A stretch of 64,000 bases of DNA from Cellulosimicrobium terreum (GCA_014803435.1 JACYFD010000003.1:1-64000); one strand, 5' to 3'. Positions 40,865 to 50,456 are shown, counted from the first letter of the stretch. Translations and numbers: made by a program. Notes: generated by a model not told the origin, from the letters alone.

Positions 40865-43573
40865 TCAGCCGGCGGCGACCGGCTCGCGCGCGGCGAGGCG
40901 CTCCGCCCGGACCACTTCGCGGCTGGTGCCGCGGTACGCGGCGGCGAGGATGTCGCGCATGTCCTCCAGCACCGGCATGCGCGGGTTCGCCGGGGCGCAC
41001 TGGTCCTCGAAGGACCGCAGCGCGAGCTCGTCGAGGCGGCTCATGAACGCCCGCTCGTCGACGCCCTGGTCGGCGAACGTCGACTCGATGCCGACCTTCG
41101 CGCGCAGCTCCTCGACGGCCTTCGCGTAGGACTCGACGCCCTCCTCGGGTGTGCTCGCCGGCAGCCCGAGGTGCTGCGCGATCTGCTGGAACCGCTCGGG
41201 AGCGACGTACCGCTCGTACTTCGGCCAGCTCGTGAGCTTCGTCGGGACCTGCCCGTTGTAGCGGATCACGTGGGGCAGGAGCACGGCGTTGGTGCGGCCG
41301 TGCACGAGGTGGAACGTGGACCCGACGGTGTGCGCCATGGCGTGCACGATGCCGAGCATCGCGGAGCCGAACGCCATGCCGGCGATCGTCGCCGCGTTGT
41401 GCATGCGCTCGCGTGCCTTCGGGGCCGCGGCGCCCAGCGTCACCGAGTCCTCGATGCTCTCGAAGACCATCCGGATCGCCTGGAGGCACAGCCCGTCGGT
41501 GAAGTCGTTCGCGTAGACCGACACGAAGGCTTCCGTGGCGTGGGTCAGCGCGTCGAAGCCCGAGTCCGCCGCCAGCTTCGCGGGCATCGTCTCGGTGAGG
41601 ACCGGGTCGACGATCGCGACGGTCGGCGTGAGCGCATAGTCGGCGAGCGGGTACTTGAAGCCCGTCGCCTCGTCGGTGATCACCGCGAACGGCGTGACCT
41701 CCGCGCCCGTGCCCGACGACGTCGGGATGCACACGAGCTTCGCGCGGCTCCCGAGGTCCGGGAACTTGTACGCGCGCTTGCGCACGTCGAAGAACTTCTC
41801 GCGCATGTCGGAGAACTCGATCTCCGGGTGCTCGTACCGCAGCCACATGACCTTCGCGGCGTCCATGGGCGAGCCACCGCCGATCGCGACGATCGTGTCG
41901 GGCTCGAAGTCGCGCATCGACTCCGCCCCGCGGTTCACGGTGCCGACGCTCGGCTCGGGCTCGACGTCGTCGATGACCTGGATCGCGACGCGCTCCTCGC
42001 GCCGGGCGAGGACGTCGAGCACGCGGTCCACGACGCCGATGCGGTTCATGACCTTGTCGGTGACGACCGTGACGCGGTGCACGTCGCGCATCTGCGCGAG
42101 GTACTGGATCGAGTTCGGCTCGAAGTACGTCTTCGCGGGGACCTTGAACCACTGCATGTTGTTGTTGCGCCGCCCGATCCGCTTGATGTTGAGGAGGTTC
42201 ACGGCGGAGACGTTGTTCGACACCGAGTTCGCGCCGTAGCTGCCGCAGCCCAGGGTGAGCGACGGCAGGAGCGCGTTGTAGATGTCGCCGATGCCGCCGA
42301 GCGACGTCGGGGAGTTCCACAGCACCCGGACGGCCTTGACGCGCGAGCCGAAGCGCTCGACGAGCGCCTCGTCGGCGGTGTGGATCGCGGCCGAGTGCCC
42401 GAGCCCGTCGAGCTCGACCATGCGCTCGGCGAGCGTGACGCCGTGCTCGGTGTCCCGCGCACGGAGCACGGCGAGGACCGGCGTGAGCTTCTCCCGGCTC
42501 AGCGGCTCGGCGGGCCCGACGTCGTCGATCTCCGCGAGGATGATCGAGGTGTCGTCGGGGACGACGAACCCGGCCTGCTCCGCGATCCACCGGGGTGGCT
42601 GCCCGACGACGGCCGGGTTGAGCCGCGCCCCGCCACAGCTCGTGCCGCTCGCCTCGACCCCGAAGATCAGCCGCTCGAGCAGCGCCTTCTCGGCGGGCGT
42701 CGCGCGGTAGGCGTGGAGGCGGTCGAGCTCGACCATCGCGTCGTCGTAGATCGCGTCGTCGAGGATGAGCGCTTGCTCCGACGCGCACACCATGCCGTTA
42801 TCGAACGCCTTCGACAGGACGACGTCGTTCATCGCCCGGCCCAGGTCGGCGCTCTTCTCGACGTACGCGGGGACGTTGCCGGCGCCGACGCCGAGCGCCG
42901 GCTTGCCCGCCGAGTACGCGGCGCGGACCATCGCGTTGCCGCCGGTGGCGAGGATGAGGGAGACGCCCGGGTGGTGCATGAGCATGCTCGTCGCCTCGAT
43001 CGACGGGTGCTCGACCCACTGGATGCAGTCGTCCGGCGCACCGGCGGCCACGGCGGCGTCGCGCACGATGCGCGCGGCCTCCGCCGAGCTGCGCTGCGCG
43101 CTCGGGTGGAACGCGAAGACGATCGGGTTGCGGGTCTTGAGCGCGATGAGGGACTTGAAGATCGTGGTCGACGTCGGGTTCGTCACCGGTGTCACGGCGC
43201 ACACGACCCCGACGGGCTCGGCGATCTCGACGACGCCGGTCAGCGCGTCGCGCCCGACGACCCCGACCGTCTTGAGGTTCGCCATCGAGTTCGGCACGTG
43301 CTCGCACGCGAAGATGTTCTTGGTCGCCTTGTCCTCGAAGACGCCGCGACCCGTCTCCGCGACGGCCATCTGGGCCAGGAGGCCGTGCTTGCCCAGCCCT
43401 GCGACCGACGCCTTGAGCACGATCCGGTCCACGTCCTCCTGCGTGAGCCCCAGGTACACGTCGAGAGCCTTCCGCGCCCTCTCGACGAGGACGTCGATCT
43501 CCTCGGTGGTGCGGGTGCGTACCTCGTCGTGACGGGTCTCGACGGCCTGCCTGCTGGCGACCTTCGCGCTCAT
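40865..43573 (-). CDS. adhE: Bifunctional acetaldehyde-CoA/alcohol dehydrogenase
   Basis: A 902-aa AdhE with both halves intact. The N-terminal CoA-acylating aldehyde dehydrogenase (about 20-430) has the catalytic Cys in NGMVCASEQ (near 261) and the VGVGAGNVPAY nucleotide loop. The C-terminal iron-dependent alcohol dehydrogenase (about 460-870) has GGGSPMDAAK, PTSSGTGAEVTPF and the metal-binding histidines in HAMAHTVGSTFHLVHG. It converts acetyl-CoA to ethanol, regenerating two NAD+ in fermentation, and normally forms spirosomes. The start is ATG (43571-43573) with GGAGGGG about 8 nt ahead. The same frame stays open to 45916 opposite the peptidase gene and is not coding. A Rex-type site lies upstream. 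Confidence 0.95.
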   Translation of the reverse strand: MSAKVASRQAVETRHDEVRTRTTEEIDVLVERARKALDVYLGLTQEDVDRIVLKASVAGLGKHGLLAQMAVAETGRGVFEDKATKNIFACEHVPNSMANLKTVGVVGRDALTGVVEIAEPVGVVCAVTPVTNPTSTTIFKSLIALKTRNPIVFAFHPSAQRSSAEAARIVRDAAVAAGAPDDCIQWVEHPSIEATSMLMHHPGVSLILATGGNAMVRAAYSAGKPALGVGAGNVPAYVEKSADLGRAMNDVVLSKAFDNGMVCASEQALILDDAIYDDAMVELDRLHAYRATPAEKALLERLIFGVEASGTSCGGARLNPAVVGQPPRWIAEQAGFVVPDDTSIILAEIDDVGPAEPLSREKLTPVLAVLRARDTEHGVTLAERMVELDGLGHSAAIHTADEALVERFGSRVKAVRVLWNSPTSLGGIGDIYNALLPSLTLGCGSYGANSVSNNVSAVNLLNIKRIGRRNNNMQWFKVPAKTYFEPNSIQYLAQMRDVHRVTVVTDKVMNRIGVVDRVLDVLARREERVAIQVIDDVEPEPSVGTVNRGAESMRDFEPDTIVAIGGGSPMDAAKVMWLRYEHPEIEFSDMREKFFDVRKRAYKFPDLGSRAKLVCIPTSSGTGAEVTPFAVITDEATGFKYPLADYALTPTVAIVDPVLTETMPAKLAADSGFDALTHATEAFVSVYANDFTDGLCLQAIRMVFESIEDSVTLGAAAPKARERMHNAATIAGMAFGSAMLGIVHAMAHTVGSTFHLVHGRTNAVLLPHVIRYNGQVPTKLTSWPKYERYVAPERFQQIAQHLGLPASTPEEGVESYAKAVEELRAKVGIESTFADQGVDERAFMSRLDELALRSFEDQCAPANPRMPVLEDMRDILAAAYRGTSREVVRAERLAAREPVAAG

Positions 43574-43662
43574 GCGTCCCCTCCGGCTCCCGGTGGTCCG
43601 GGCGTGCGGGCCGCGGGTGCTGCCGGAGCCGGTCGCCCCGGCTCCTTCGACGGTCTCTCTAC

Positions 43663-43680
43663 TTGTGAATGTTTTCACGA
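43663..43680 (-). promoter_or_regulatory. Probable Rex operator upstream of adhE
   Basis: TTGTGAATGTTTTCACGA matches the Rex consensus TTGTGAA-N4-TTCACAA at 17 of the 18 positions when the four N are allowed. Rex represses fermentation genes until the NADH/NAD+ ratio rises. It lies 90 bp upstream of the adhE start and 89 bp upstream of the divergent peptidase. No rex gene is in the window. Confidence 0.75.
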
Positions 43681-43768
43681 GCGTGGCCGACCGGCAATCC
43701 TCCGAGGCTGTCGCGCGCAACACAGGTCTTTGGTCCCGTCCGGCGACGTCGCCGTAGGGTGGGGTCCC

Positions 43769-45913
43769 ATGACTGCCGAGCACGTGACCGACCTCGCGAC
43801 ACCCGCCTCCCACGACACCGATCCCTACCTGTGGCTCGAGGACGTGGAGGGCGACGAGCCCCTGCGCTGGGTGCGGGCCCGCAACGCCGAGGTCGCCGAC
43901 ACCCTCGAGGCCGCGCCGGCGTTCGCCTCGACCGAGGCGGCGATCCGCGAGGTCCTCGACTCCGACGCGAAGATCCCCGAGGTCTCGAAGATCGGCGAGC
44001 ACTACTACAACTTCTGGCGCGACGCCCGGCACGAGCGCGGGCTGTGGCGGCGCACGACCCTCGACTCCTACCGGACCGGATCCCCCGAGTGGGAGACCGT
44101 CCTCGACCTCGACGCCCTCGGGGCGACGGAGGGGCAGAGCTGGGTCTGGCACGGCGCGAGCGTCCTGCGGCCCACACCCGCGCAGGTCGCCGCCGGCGAG
44201 CCGTGGCGGCACGCGCTCGTCGAGCTCTCCCCCGGTGGCTCCGACGCGGACGTCACGCGGGAGTTCGACCTGGTCGACAAGCAGTTCGTCGACCCGGCCG
44301 ACGGTGGCTTCCACCGCGCCGAGGCCAAGGGCTCGCTCGGGTGGATCGACCCGGACACCGTGTACGTCTTCACCGACTTCGGCGCAGGGACGCTGACGCC
44401 GTCGGGCTACCCGCGCATCGTCAGGCGCTGGACCCGCGGGACCCCCCTCGCCGACGCGGCCACGGTCTACGAGGGCACCGACGAGGACATGTACATCTCC
44501 GCGTGGCGGACGCACACGCCCGGGTTCGAGCGCGACTTCGTCCACCGCTCGAAGGCGTTCTACTCCGACGAGCTCTACCTCGCCGAGCACACCGGGACGC
44601 CCGAGCAGCGCCTGGTGAAGATCGACGTGCCCGACTCCGCCGAGGTCGGCGTGCGCCGCGAGTGGATGCTCGTCGAGCTGCGCGACGACTGGACGGTCGG
44701 CGGGAGCACGTACCTCGCCGGGTCGCTCCTCGTCGCCCGGTTCGACGACTTCCTCGCCGGCGACCGCGCCTTCACGGTCCTCTTCGAGCCGAGCCCGACG
44801 ACGTCCCTCGCGGGCGCCACGTGGACGCGGCACCACCTCGTCGTCAACGTCCTCGACGACGTGAAGAACCGCCTGCACGTGCTCACCCCGCCCGACGCCG
44901 CCGGGCCGTGGGTACGCGGCGAGATCCCGGGCCTTCCCGCGCTGGGGACGATCGGCGTCGGCGCGGTGGACCCCGTCGAGACGGACGACCTGTGGCTCGT
45001 CACGACCGACTACCTCACCCCCACCACGCTGTCGCTGCTGCGCCTCGGCGAGCGCCCGGGTGAGGCCGGCGCGCCCGACGTGCTCAAGTCCAACCCCGCG
45101 TTCTTCGACGCGACGGGCATGACGGTGGCGCAGCACTTCACGACGTCCGACGACGGCACCCGGGTCCCGTACTTCGTCGTCGGCCGGGCCGACCTCGTCG
45201 CCGGGCAGTCCGGCGTCGGCCGGGCCCCGACGCTCCTGTACGGCTACGGGGGCTTCGAGGTCTCGCTCACCCCCGGGTACTCCGGCACGCTCGGCCGGGC
45301 GTGGCTCGCCCAGGGCGGCGTCTACGTCGTCGCGAACATCCGCGGCGGCGGGGAGTACGGACCGGCGTGGCACCAGGCCGCGCTCCGGGCGAACCGCCAC
45401 CGCGCCTACGAGGACTTCGCCGCGGTCGCACGCGACCTCGTGACGCGCGGCGTCACGACGCACGAGCACCTCGGCATGGAAGGCCGCTCCAACGGCGGCC
45501 TGCTGGCGGGCAACATGCTGACCCAGTACCCGGACCTGTTCGCCGCCGTCATCGTCGGTGTCCCGCTGCTCGACATGCAGCGCTACACCAAGCTCCTCGC
45601 CGGTGCCTCGTGGGCCGCCGAGTACGGCGACCCCGACGACCCGGACCAGTGGGAGTTCATCCGGACGTTCTCGCCGTACCACCTGTTCGACGCCGAGCGC
45701 GCGTACCCGCCGGTGCTGTTCACGACGTCCACCAAGGACGACCGTGTCCACCCCGGTCACGCGCGCAAGCTCGCGGCCCTGATGCTCGCGGCAGGCAAGG
45801 ACGTGACGTACTACGAGAACATCGAGGGCGGCCACGGCGGCGCCGCGAACAACGCGCAGGCCGCGCACATGGCCGCCGTCCACTACCGGTTCCTCGCCGA
45901 GCGCCTCGCCTGA
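43769..45913 (+). CDS. S9 family prolyl oligopeptidase
   Basis: A 714-aa cytoplasmic serine peptidase. The N-terminal DPYLWLEDVEGDE is the standard opening of the S9A family. Residues 80-420 should form the seven-blade propeller and the rest the alpha/beta-hydrolase. Catalytic triad: Ser in EGRSNGGLLAGN (near 574), Asp in STKDDRVHPGHA (near 658) and His in EGGHGGAANN (near 690). It cleaves short proline-containing peptides. ATG at 43769, with TAGGGT (43755-43760) 8 nt ahead and no SD, so probably leaderless. Divergent from adhE. Confidence 0.92.
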   Translation: MTAEHVTDLATPASHDTDPYLWLEDVEGDEPLRWVRARNAEVADTLEAAPAFASTEAAIREVLDSDAKIPEVSKIGEHYYNFWRDARHERGLWRRTTLDSYRTGSPEWETVLDLDALGATEGQSWVWHGASVLRPTPAQVAAGEPWRHALVELSPGGSDADVTREFDLVDKQFVDPADGGFHRAEAKGSLGWIDPDTVYVFTDFGAGTLTPSGYPRIVRRWTRGTPLADAATVYEGTDEDMYISAWRTHTPGFERDFVHRSKAFYSDELYLAEHTGTPEQRLVKIDVPDSAEVGVRREWMLVELRDDWTVGGSTYLAGSLLVARFDDFLAGDRAFTVLFEPSPTTSLAGATWTRHHLVVNVLDDVKNRLHVLTPPDAAGPWVRGEIPGLPALGTIGVGAVDPVETDDLWLVTTDYLTPTTLSLLRLGERPGEAGAPDVLKSNPAFFDATGMTVAQHFTTSDDGTRVPYFVVGRADLVAGQSGVGRAPTLLYGYGGFEVSLTPGYSGTLGRAWLAQGGVYVVANIRGGGEYGPAWHQAALRANRHRAYEDFAAVARDLVTRGVTTHEHLGMEGRSNGGLLAGNMLTQYPDLFAAVIVGVPLLDMQRYTKLLAGASWAAEYGDPDDPDQWEFIRTFSPYHLFDAERAYPPVLFTTSTKDDRVHPGHARKLAALMLAAGKDVTYYENIEGGHGGAANNAQAAHMAAVHYRFLAERLA

Positions 45914-45954
45914 CACCTCCGCCGCGCGCCCGGCCCGGCGTGACCGGGTTGGAC

Positions 45955-45999
45955 GGAGGGGACGAGCGTGCGGGAAGACCGCGCGCGCTCGTCCCCTCC
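45955..45999. terminator. Bidirectional terminator
   Basis: A perfect 14-bp stem (45955-45968 with 45986-45999) with a 17-nt loop lies between the convergent peptidase and GH65 genes. GC-rich, no U-tract. Confidence 0.65.
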
Positions 46000-46016
46000 G
46001 GCCGGTCCGGAACCGG

Positions 46017-48494
46017 TCAGGAGTGCGGCACCGTCGCGGTGATGAGCGTGCCGTCGGAGCGGCGGTTGCCGGACAGCGCGCGCAGGCTCGGACGGCCGGG
46101 GCGGACCGGCCCCTGCCCGTCGAGCGCCACCCGGGTGGGCTCGCCCGGCCGGACGTGGACGAGCTCGTCGCGCACGGTGACGTGGGCGCCGTCCCCGGTC
46201 TCGACGTCGATCTCGAGCTCGTCCGTGCGTACCGTGACCCGCATCCGCGACCCGTGCCACGTGACGCGGAACGTCAGCGACTCCCACTCCTGCGGGAGCC
46301 TCGGGTCGAACGAGAGCCGGCCGTCGTGGTCCCGCATGCCGCCGAAGCCGAACGCGAGGGCCGTCCAGGTCCCGCCGGCGGAGGCGACGTGGACGCCGTC
46401 GGAGGCGTTCGCGTGCAGGTTCGCGATGTCGACGAACAGCGACTGGCGGAAGTAGTCGATCGCGAGCTCGTGGTAGCCGACCTCCGCGGCGATGATGGAC
46501 TGCACGACGCCGGACAGCGTCGAGTCGCCCGTCGTCAACGGGTCGTAGTACTCGAAGTCGGCGAGCTTCTCCTCGGCCGTGAAGTGCTGCCCCTGGAGGA
46601 ACAGCGCGAGCACGACGTCCGCCTGCTTGAGCACCTGGTAGCGGTAGATCACGAGCGGGTGGTAGTGCAGCAGGAGCGGCCGCTTGTCGGCGGGCGTGTT
46701 GGCGAGGTCCCAGATCTCCCGCTCGAGGAAGTGGGAGTCCTGCGGGTGGATCCCGATGCTCTTGGCGTAGGGGATCTCCATGTGGTCCGCGGCGCGCGTC
46801 CAGCCACCCGTCTCCGTCGGGTCGAGAGCGAGCCGCTCCACGAGCCGCGCGTGGTCCTCGGGGAAGTCCTCGCGCATCGTCTCGACCACGAAGGACGCGG
46901 CGCGCAGGTTGAACCGCGCCATGACGTTCGTGAACAGGTTGTCGCTCACGACCGTCGTGTACTCGTCGGGTCCGGTGACACCGTGGATGTGGAAGTTCTC
47001 GTCGCCGTTCGCGCGCCAGAACCCGAGGTCCGCCCACATGCGCGCCGTCTCGACGAGGATGTCCCCGCCCTCGCGTCGCATGAAGTCGATGTCGCCCGTC
47101 GCCCGCGCGTACTGGACGAGCGCATAGCTGACGTCGGCGTCGATGTGGTACTGCGCCGTCCCGGCCGCGTAGTACGCGGACGCCTCCTCGCCGTTGATGG
47201 TGCGCCACGGGAACAGCGCGCCCTTCTGCGAGAGCTCCTTCGCGCGACGTCGCGCGGCGTCGAGCATCTGGTAGCGGAAACGTAGGGCGTTGCGCGCGTA
47301 CCGGGGGCTCGTGTAGGTGAGGAACGGCAGGACGTAGATCTCCGTGTCCCAGAAGTAGTGCCCGCTGTACCCGGACCCCGTCAGGCCCTTGGCCGGCACA
47401 CCGCTGCCCTCCGCCCGCGCGGTCGCCTGCGCGAGCTGGAACAGGTTCCAGCGCACCGCCTGCTGGGTCTCGGTCTGACCGGGGATCTCGACGTCGGAGC
47501 GGGCCCAGAACTCGTCGAGCCACGTGCGCTGCTGCTCGTGCTGGACGTCGGTACCCGTGTCCCGGACCCGGTCGAGCACGCGCCGGCAGCGGTCCACGAG
47601 CTCACGGCACGGCACGCCGCGGGACGTGTGATAGGTCACGACCTTGGTGAGGCGGACCGGGCGGCCGGGCTGGGCGTCGACGCGGAACACGTGCTTCGCC
47701 AGGTCGTCGTCGACCTGGGTGCGCACGTCCCAGTCGTTCTCCGTCTCCATGCGGTGGTCCGCGGCGACGGCGAGCGTCATCCCGGAGTTGGCGCAGCGGT
47801 ACGACAGGACGAGACGCTCGTCGTCCCCCCAGTGCGTCTGCGGCTCGAGGACGCGGCCCACGAACGCGTTCGCCTTGCGCGGGTCGAAGCCCTCACCGAG
47901 CGACGCTGCGCGCACGTTGTACTCGTCCTGCCCGTCCTGGCGGTTGAGGATCTGCGACGAGATCGCGATGGGCGCGGAGTCGTCGAGCATCGTGACCTCG
48001 AACGACATCACCGCGAGGTGCCGCTCGACGAACGAGACCATCCGCTCCGAGCGGACGCGCACGCGCTTGCCCGACGGTGTGCGCCACACGAGCTCACGGC
48101 GCAGCACGCCGTCCCGCAGGTCGAGGGCGCGCTCGTAGTCCTCGAGGTCCGCGACCGGCAGGAGCAGGGGCTCGTCGTCGACGTAGAGCCGGATGACCTT
48201 GGCGTCCGGCACGTTGACGATCGTCTGGCCGACGCGCGCGAACCCGTACGCCTCCTCGGCGTGCCGGATGGGCCACGTCTCGTGGAACCCGTTGACGAAC
48301 GTGCCGTGCGTGTGGGACTCGCGTCCCTCCTCGACGTTCCCGCGCATGCCGAGGTACCCGTTCGCGACGGCGAACAGGGTCTCCGTGACACCGAGGTCCT
48401 CGGCGGAGAAGCGTGCCTCGACGAGGCGCCACGGGTCCGCGGGGAAGCGGAGCCGGTCGACGGTGTTCCTCTCGTCGGTGGTCTTGCGCATCAT
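46017..48494 (-). CDS. Glycoside hydrolase family 65 protein (disaccharide phosphorylase-like)
   Basis: An 825-aa GH65 protein: N-terminal beta-sandwich (about 15-270), linker, (alpha/alpha)6 barrel (about 330-720) and C-terminal sheet. The general-acid Glu lies in VTGPDEYTTVVSDNLFTN (near 509), and KGLTGSGYSGHYFWDTEI and LHANASDGVHVASAGGTW form the active-site and phosphate regions. Family members phosphorolyse maltose, trehalose or kojibiose to beta-glucose 1-phosphate. The adjacent beta-phosphoglucomutase fits that reaction. The GPDEYTT form is like the Mycobacterium GH65/beta-PGM pair, whose specificity I cannot state. ATG (48492-48494) overlaps the mutase stop by ATGA. A second ATG follows immediately. 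Confidence 0.88.
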   Translation of the reverse strand: MMRKTTDERNTVDRLRFPADPWRLVEARFSAEDLGVTETLFAVANGYLGMRGNVEEGRESHTHGTFVNGFHETWPIRHAEEAYGFARVGQTIVNVPDAKVIRLYVDDEPLLLPVADLEDYERALDLRDGVLRRELVWRTPSGKRVRVRSERMVSFVERHLAVMSFEVTMLDDSAPIAISSQILNRQDGQDEYNVRAASLGEGFDPRKANAFVGRVLEPQTHWGDDERLVLSYRCANSGMTLAVAADHRMETENDWDVRTQVDDDLAKHVFRVDAQPGRPVRLTKVVTYHTSRGVPCRELVDRCRRVLDRVRDTGTDVQHEQQRTWLDEFWARSDVEIPGQTETQQAVRWNLFQLAQATARAEGSGVPAKGLTGSGYSGHYFWDTEIYVLPFLTYTSPRYARNALRFRYQMLDAARRRAKELSQKGALFPWRTINGEEASAYYAAGTAQYHIDADVSYALVQYARATGDIDFMRREGGDILVETARMWADLGFWRANGDENFHIHGVTGPDEYTTVVSDNLFTNVMARFNLRAASFVVETMREDFPEDHARLVERLALDPTETGGWTRAADHMEIPYAKSIGIHPQDSHFLEREIWDLANTPADKRPLLLHYHPLVIYRYQVLKQADVVLALFLQGQHFTAEEKLADFEYYDPLTTGDSTLSGVVQSIIAAEVGYHELAIDYFRQSLFVDIANLHANASDGVHVASAGGTWTALAFGFGGMRDHDGRLSFDPRLPQEWESLTFRVTWHGSRMRVTVRTDELEIDVETGDGAHVTVRDELVHVRPGEPTRVALDGQGPVRPGRPSLRALSGNRRSDGTLITATVPHS

Positions 48495-49237
48495 GCTCCG
48501 CGCTCCTCGCCCGTCCGGCGTGCGTAGAGCAGGGACGCGTCGACCTCGTCGAGGTCGCGCACCACGAGGTCGGCGCCGTGCGCGCGCAGCGCGTCGGCCC
48601 CGACGCCGCGGTCGACGCCCAGCACCAGCCCGAAGCTGCCGGCCGCCCCGGCCGCGACGCCCGAGAGGGCGTCCTCGACGACGACCGCCTCGGAGGCGGG
48701 CACGCCGAGCAGCTCGGCCGCGCGGAGGTACGTGTCCGGGGCCGGCTTCCCGGCCAGACCCTCCTGAGAGGCCACGTTGCCGTCCACCACCACGGTGAAC
48801 CGGGGCGCGAGGCCCGACGCGGCGAGGACGGACGGCGTGTTGCGCGACGACGACACCACGGCGACGGCCGCCCCCGCGGCGACCACGTCGTCGAGGAACC
48901 TCACCGAGCCCGGGTACGGCGCGATGCCCTCCTCGACGAACATGGCGTTGACGATCTCGTCCTTGCGGTTGCCGAGCGCGCACACCGTCCCGTCACCGGG
49001 TCCGTCCGTCACGTCACCGAGGGGCAGCTCGACCCCGCGTGACGCGAGGAACGTCGCGACGCCGTCGTACCGCGGCTTGCCGTCGATGTGGGCGAAGTAG
49101 TCGGCCGAGGTGTAGGGCGCGAGGCCACGGGCCTCGCAGAAGGGCGCGAAGAGGCGCTCCCAGGCGCGCATGTGCAGCTCGGCGGTGGGGGTGAGGACAC
49201 CGTCGAGGTCGAACAGCACGGCTCGCAGCACGGGCAT
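48491..49237 (-). CDS. Beta-phosphoglucomutase family HAD hydrolase
   Basis: A 248-aa HAD protein. Nucleophile and acid/base Asp in LFDLDGVLT (residues 9-13), cap region with YFAHIDGKPRYDGV (the substrate-loop typical of beta-PGM), Ser in VVSSSRN, Lys in GLAGKPAPDTY and the acidic pair in VVVEDALSGVAAG. It interconverts beta-glucose 1-phosphate and glucose 6-phosphate. The start is ATG at 49235-49237 with GAAGGA 6 nt ahead. Translationally coupled to the GH65 gene, giving a two-gene phosphorolytic disaccharide module. Confidence 0.88.
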   Translation of the reverse strand: MPVLRAVLFDLDGVLTPTAELHMRAWERLFAPFCEARGLAPYTSADYFAHIDGKPRYDGVATFLASRGVELPLGDVTDGPGDGTVCALGNRKDEIVNAMFVEEGIAPYPGSVRFLDDVVAAGAAVAVVSSSRNTPSVLAASGLAPRFTVVVDGNVASQEGLAGKPAPDTYLRAAELLGVPASEAVVVEDALSGVAAGAAGSFGLVLGVDRGVGADALRAHGADLVVRDLDEVDASLLYARRTGEERGA

Positions 49238-49409
49238 GTGGGTCCTTCGGGGGTGGGTGCGGGGACAGGGATCGAGACAGGTTGCGGGGGCGGTCCAGGC
49301 AGTACCGCCGACGGCGGCGCCGTCGTCCGCAAGCCTACGCACCGCGCGACCCCGACGCGACGACCGACGTGCGCCCGGACGACTCCTCGGTGCGGCGGGC
49401 CGGGCGCGT

Positions 49410-50456
49410 TCAGGCCTGCGCGCGCTCGCCCAGGACCTCGGCGACACGCCCGAGGTTTGCCAGGCGGGCACGGTGCTCGTCGGGCGTGCCGCTCACACCG
49501 TGCCCCGGGCCGTGCCGGCGGCTCGCCGCGGCGACGAGCGTCACGACGTCGAGTGCCGCCGCCGGCAGGCCGATGCGCCGCCACGGGACCCCGACGAGAT
49601 CGGCGAGCTCGCCGAGCGCGGGGCCCGCGCACTGCGAGACCTGGGCGGGCGGCAGTGCCGCCCAGAGGTCCACGCCGCGCTCCACCGCCCGCGCGAGCGT
49701 CTCCCAGAGCCGCTCGTCCCACGCGCCGAGCGCGAGGCCGACCGCGTCGCCTCCCGCGAGCACGACGGGAGCGACGCCGACCCATGACGCACCCACGTGC
49801 ACCACCGAGCGCCCGCCCGCCGCCCGCACGGCGTCCAGCACCAGGCGCAGCCCGTCCACGAGGTCCGGGCCGGGCACGGCCCGCAGGCGCGTGTACCCCG
49901 AGAACGACGGCAGGACGCCGGCGCCGACCTGCGCGAGCGACGACTCGTCGAGCTGGACGACGACGTCCGCGCCCGGGACCCGGCGACGCACCTGCGCGAC
50001 GTGCTCCGCCACCCCGTCGGCCAGCGACTGCGCGACGTCGCGGACCGCCGCGGCGTCGGACAGGACACGGTCCCCCCGCGCCAGGTACAGCTCGGACGCG
50101 AGCGTCCACGGGCCGAGGAGGCCGACCGTGAGCGGACCGGTGTACCCGGACGCCGCGATCGAGAGCGCCTCGAGGTCGTCGTCGAGCAGCCCGCGCGCGT
50201 GCCGCAGGTCCCCGCCCGGCCGGTCGGCCAGCCTCCACCCGTGCGGCCCCAGCTCGGCCGGCGGACCGGGCAGGACGGCAGCCGTGCGCCCGACGGCATC
50301 GGCTCCCGCGCCGCGACCCGGGAGCTGGACGAGGAACGGGACACCCGGGACCCCCGTGGGCAGCGCGGCGAGGTCGCCGAGCACGGTCAGCTGCGCCTCG
50401 AGGACGCCGTCCCGCCCGTCCCCGGGCCACGGGCCCGTGCCGCTGACGGCGGTCAT
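49410..50456 (-). CDS. MetE-like (cobalamin-independent methionine synthase-like) protein
   Basis: A 348-aa protein with a single UROD/MetE-type TIM barrel. LPTGVPGVPFLVQLPGRG is the usual opening of the actinobacterial group, QLDESSLAQVGAG corresponds to the inner-strand acidic motif, and SVVHVGASW and QCAGPALG are in the places of the zinc His and Cys. It is half the length of true MetE and lacks its N-terminal barrel, so methionine synthesis is doubtful. Homologues lie between mnmA and ligA in mycobacteria, which fits the neighbouring mnmA here. Function unknown, possibly methyl transfer. ATG start at 50454-50456. The 49238-49409 gap shows no feature beyond the mutase SD. Confidence 0.75.
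   Translation of the reverse strand: MTAVSGTGPWPGDGRDGVLEAQLTVLGDLAALPTGVPGVPFLVQLPGRGAGADAVGRTAAVLPGPPAELGPHGWRLADRPGGDLRHARGLLDDDLEALSIAASGYTGPLTVGLLGPWTLASELYLARGDRVLSDAAAVRDVAQSLADGVAEHVAQVRRRVPGADVVVQLDESSLAQVGAGVLPSFSGYTRLRAVPGPDLVDGLRLVLDAVRAAGGRSVVHVGASWVGVAPVVLAGGDAVGLALGAWDERLWETLARAVERGVDLWAALPPAQVSQCAGPALGELADLVGVPWRRIGLPAAALDVVTLVAAASRRHGPGHGVSGTPDEHRARLANLGRVAEVLGERAQA

Noticed and set aside
41171-43768. Upstream extension of the prolyl oligopeptidase frame across adhE
   Set aside because: The family N-terminus (DPYLWLEDVEGDE) begins shortly after the ATG at 43769. Everything before it is antisense to adhE.
43574-45916. Upstream extension of the adhE frame opposite the peptidase
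   Set aside because: AdhE homology begins at the ATG at 43573, which has a good SD. The extension crosses the Rex site and the divergent promoters.
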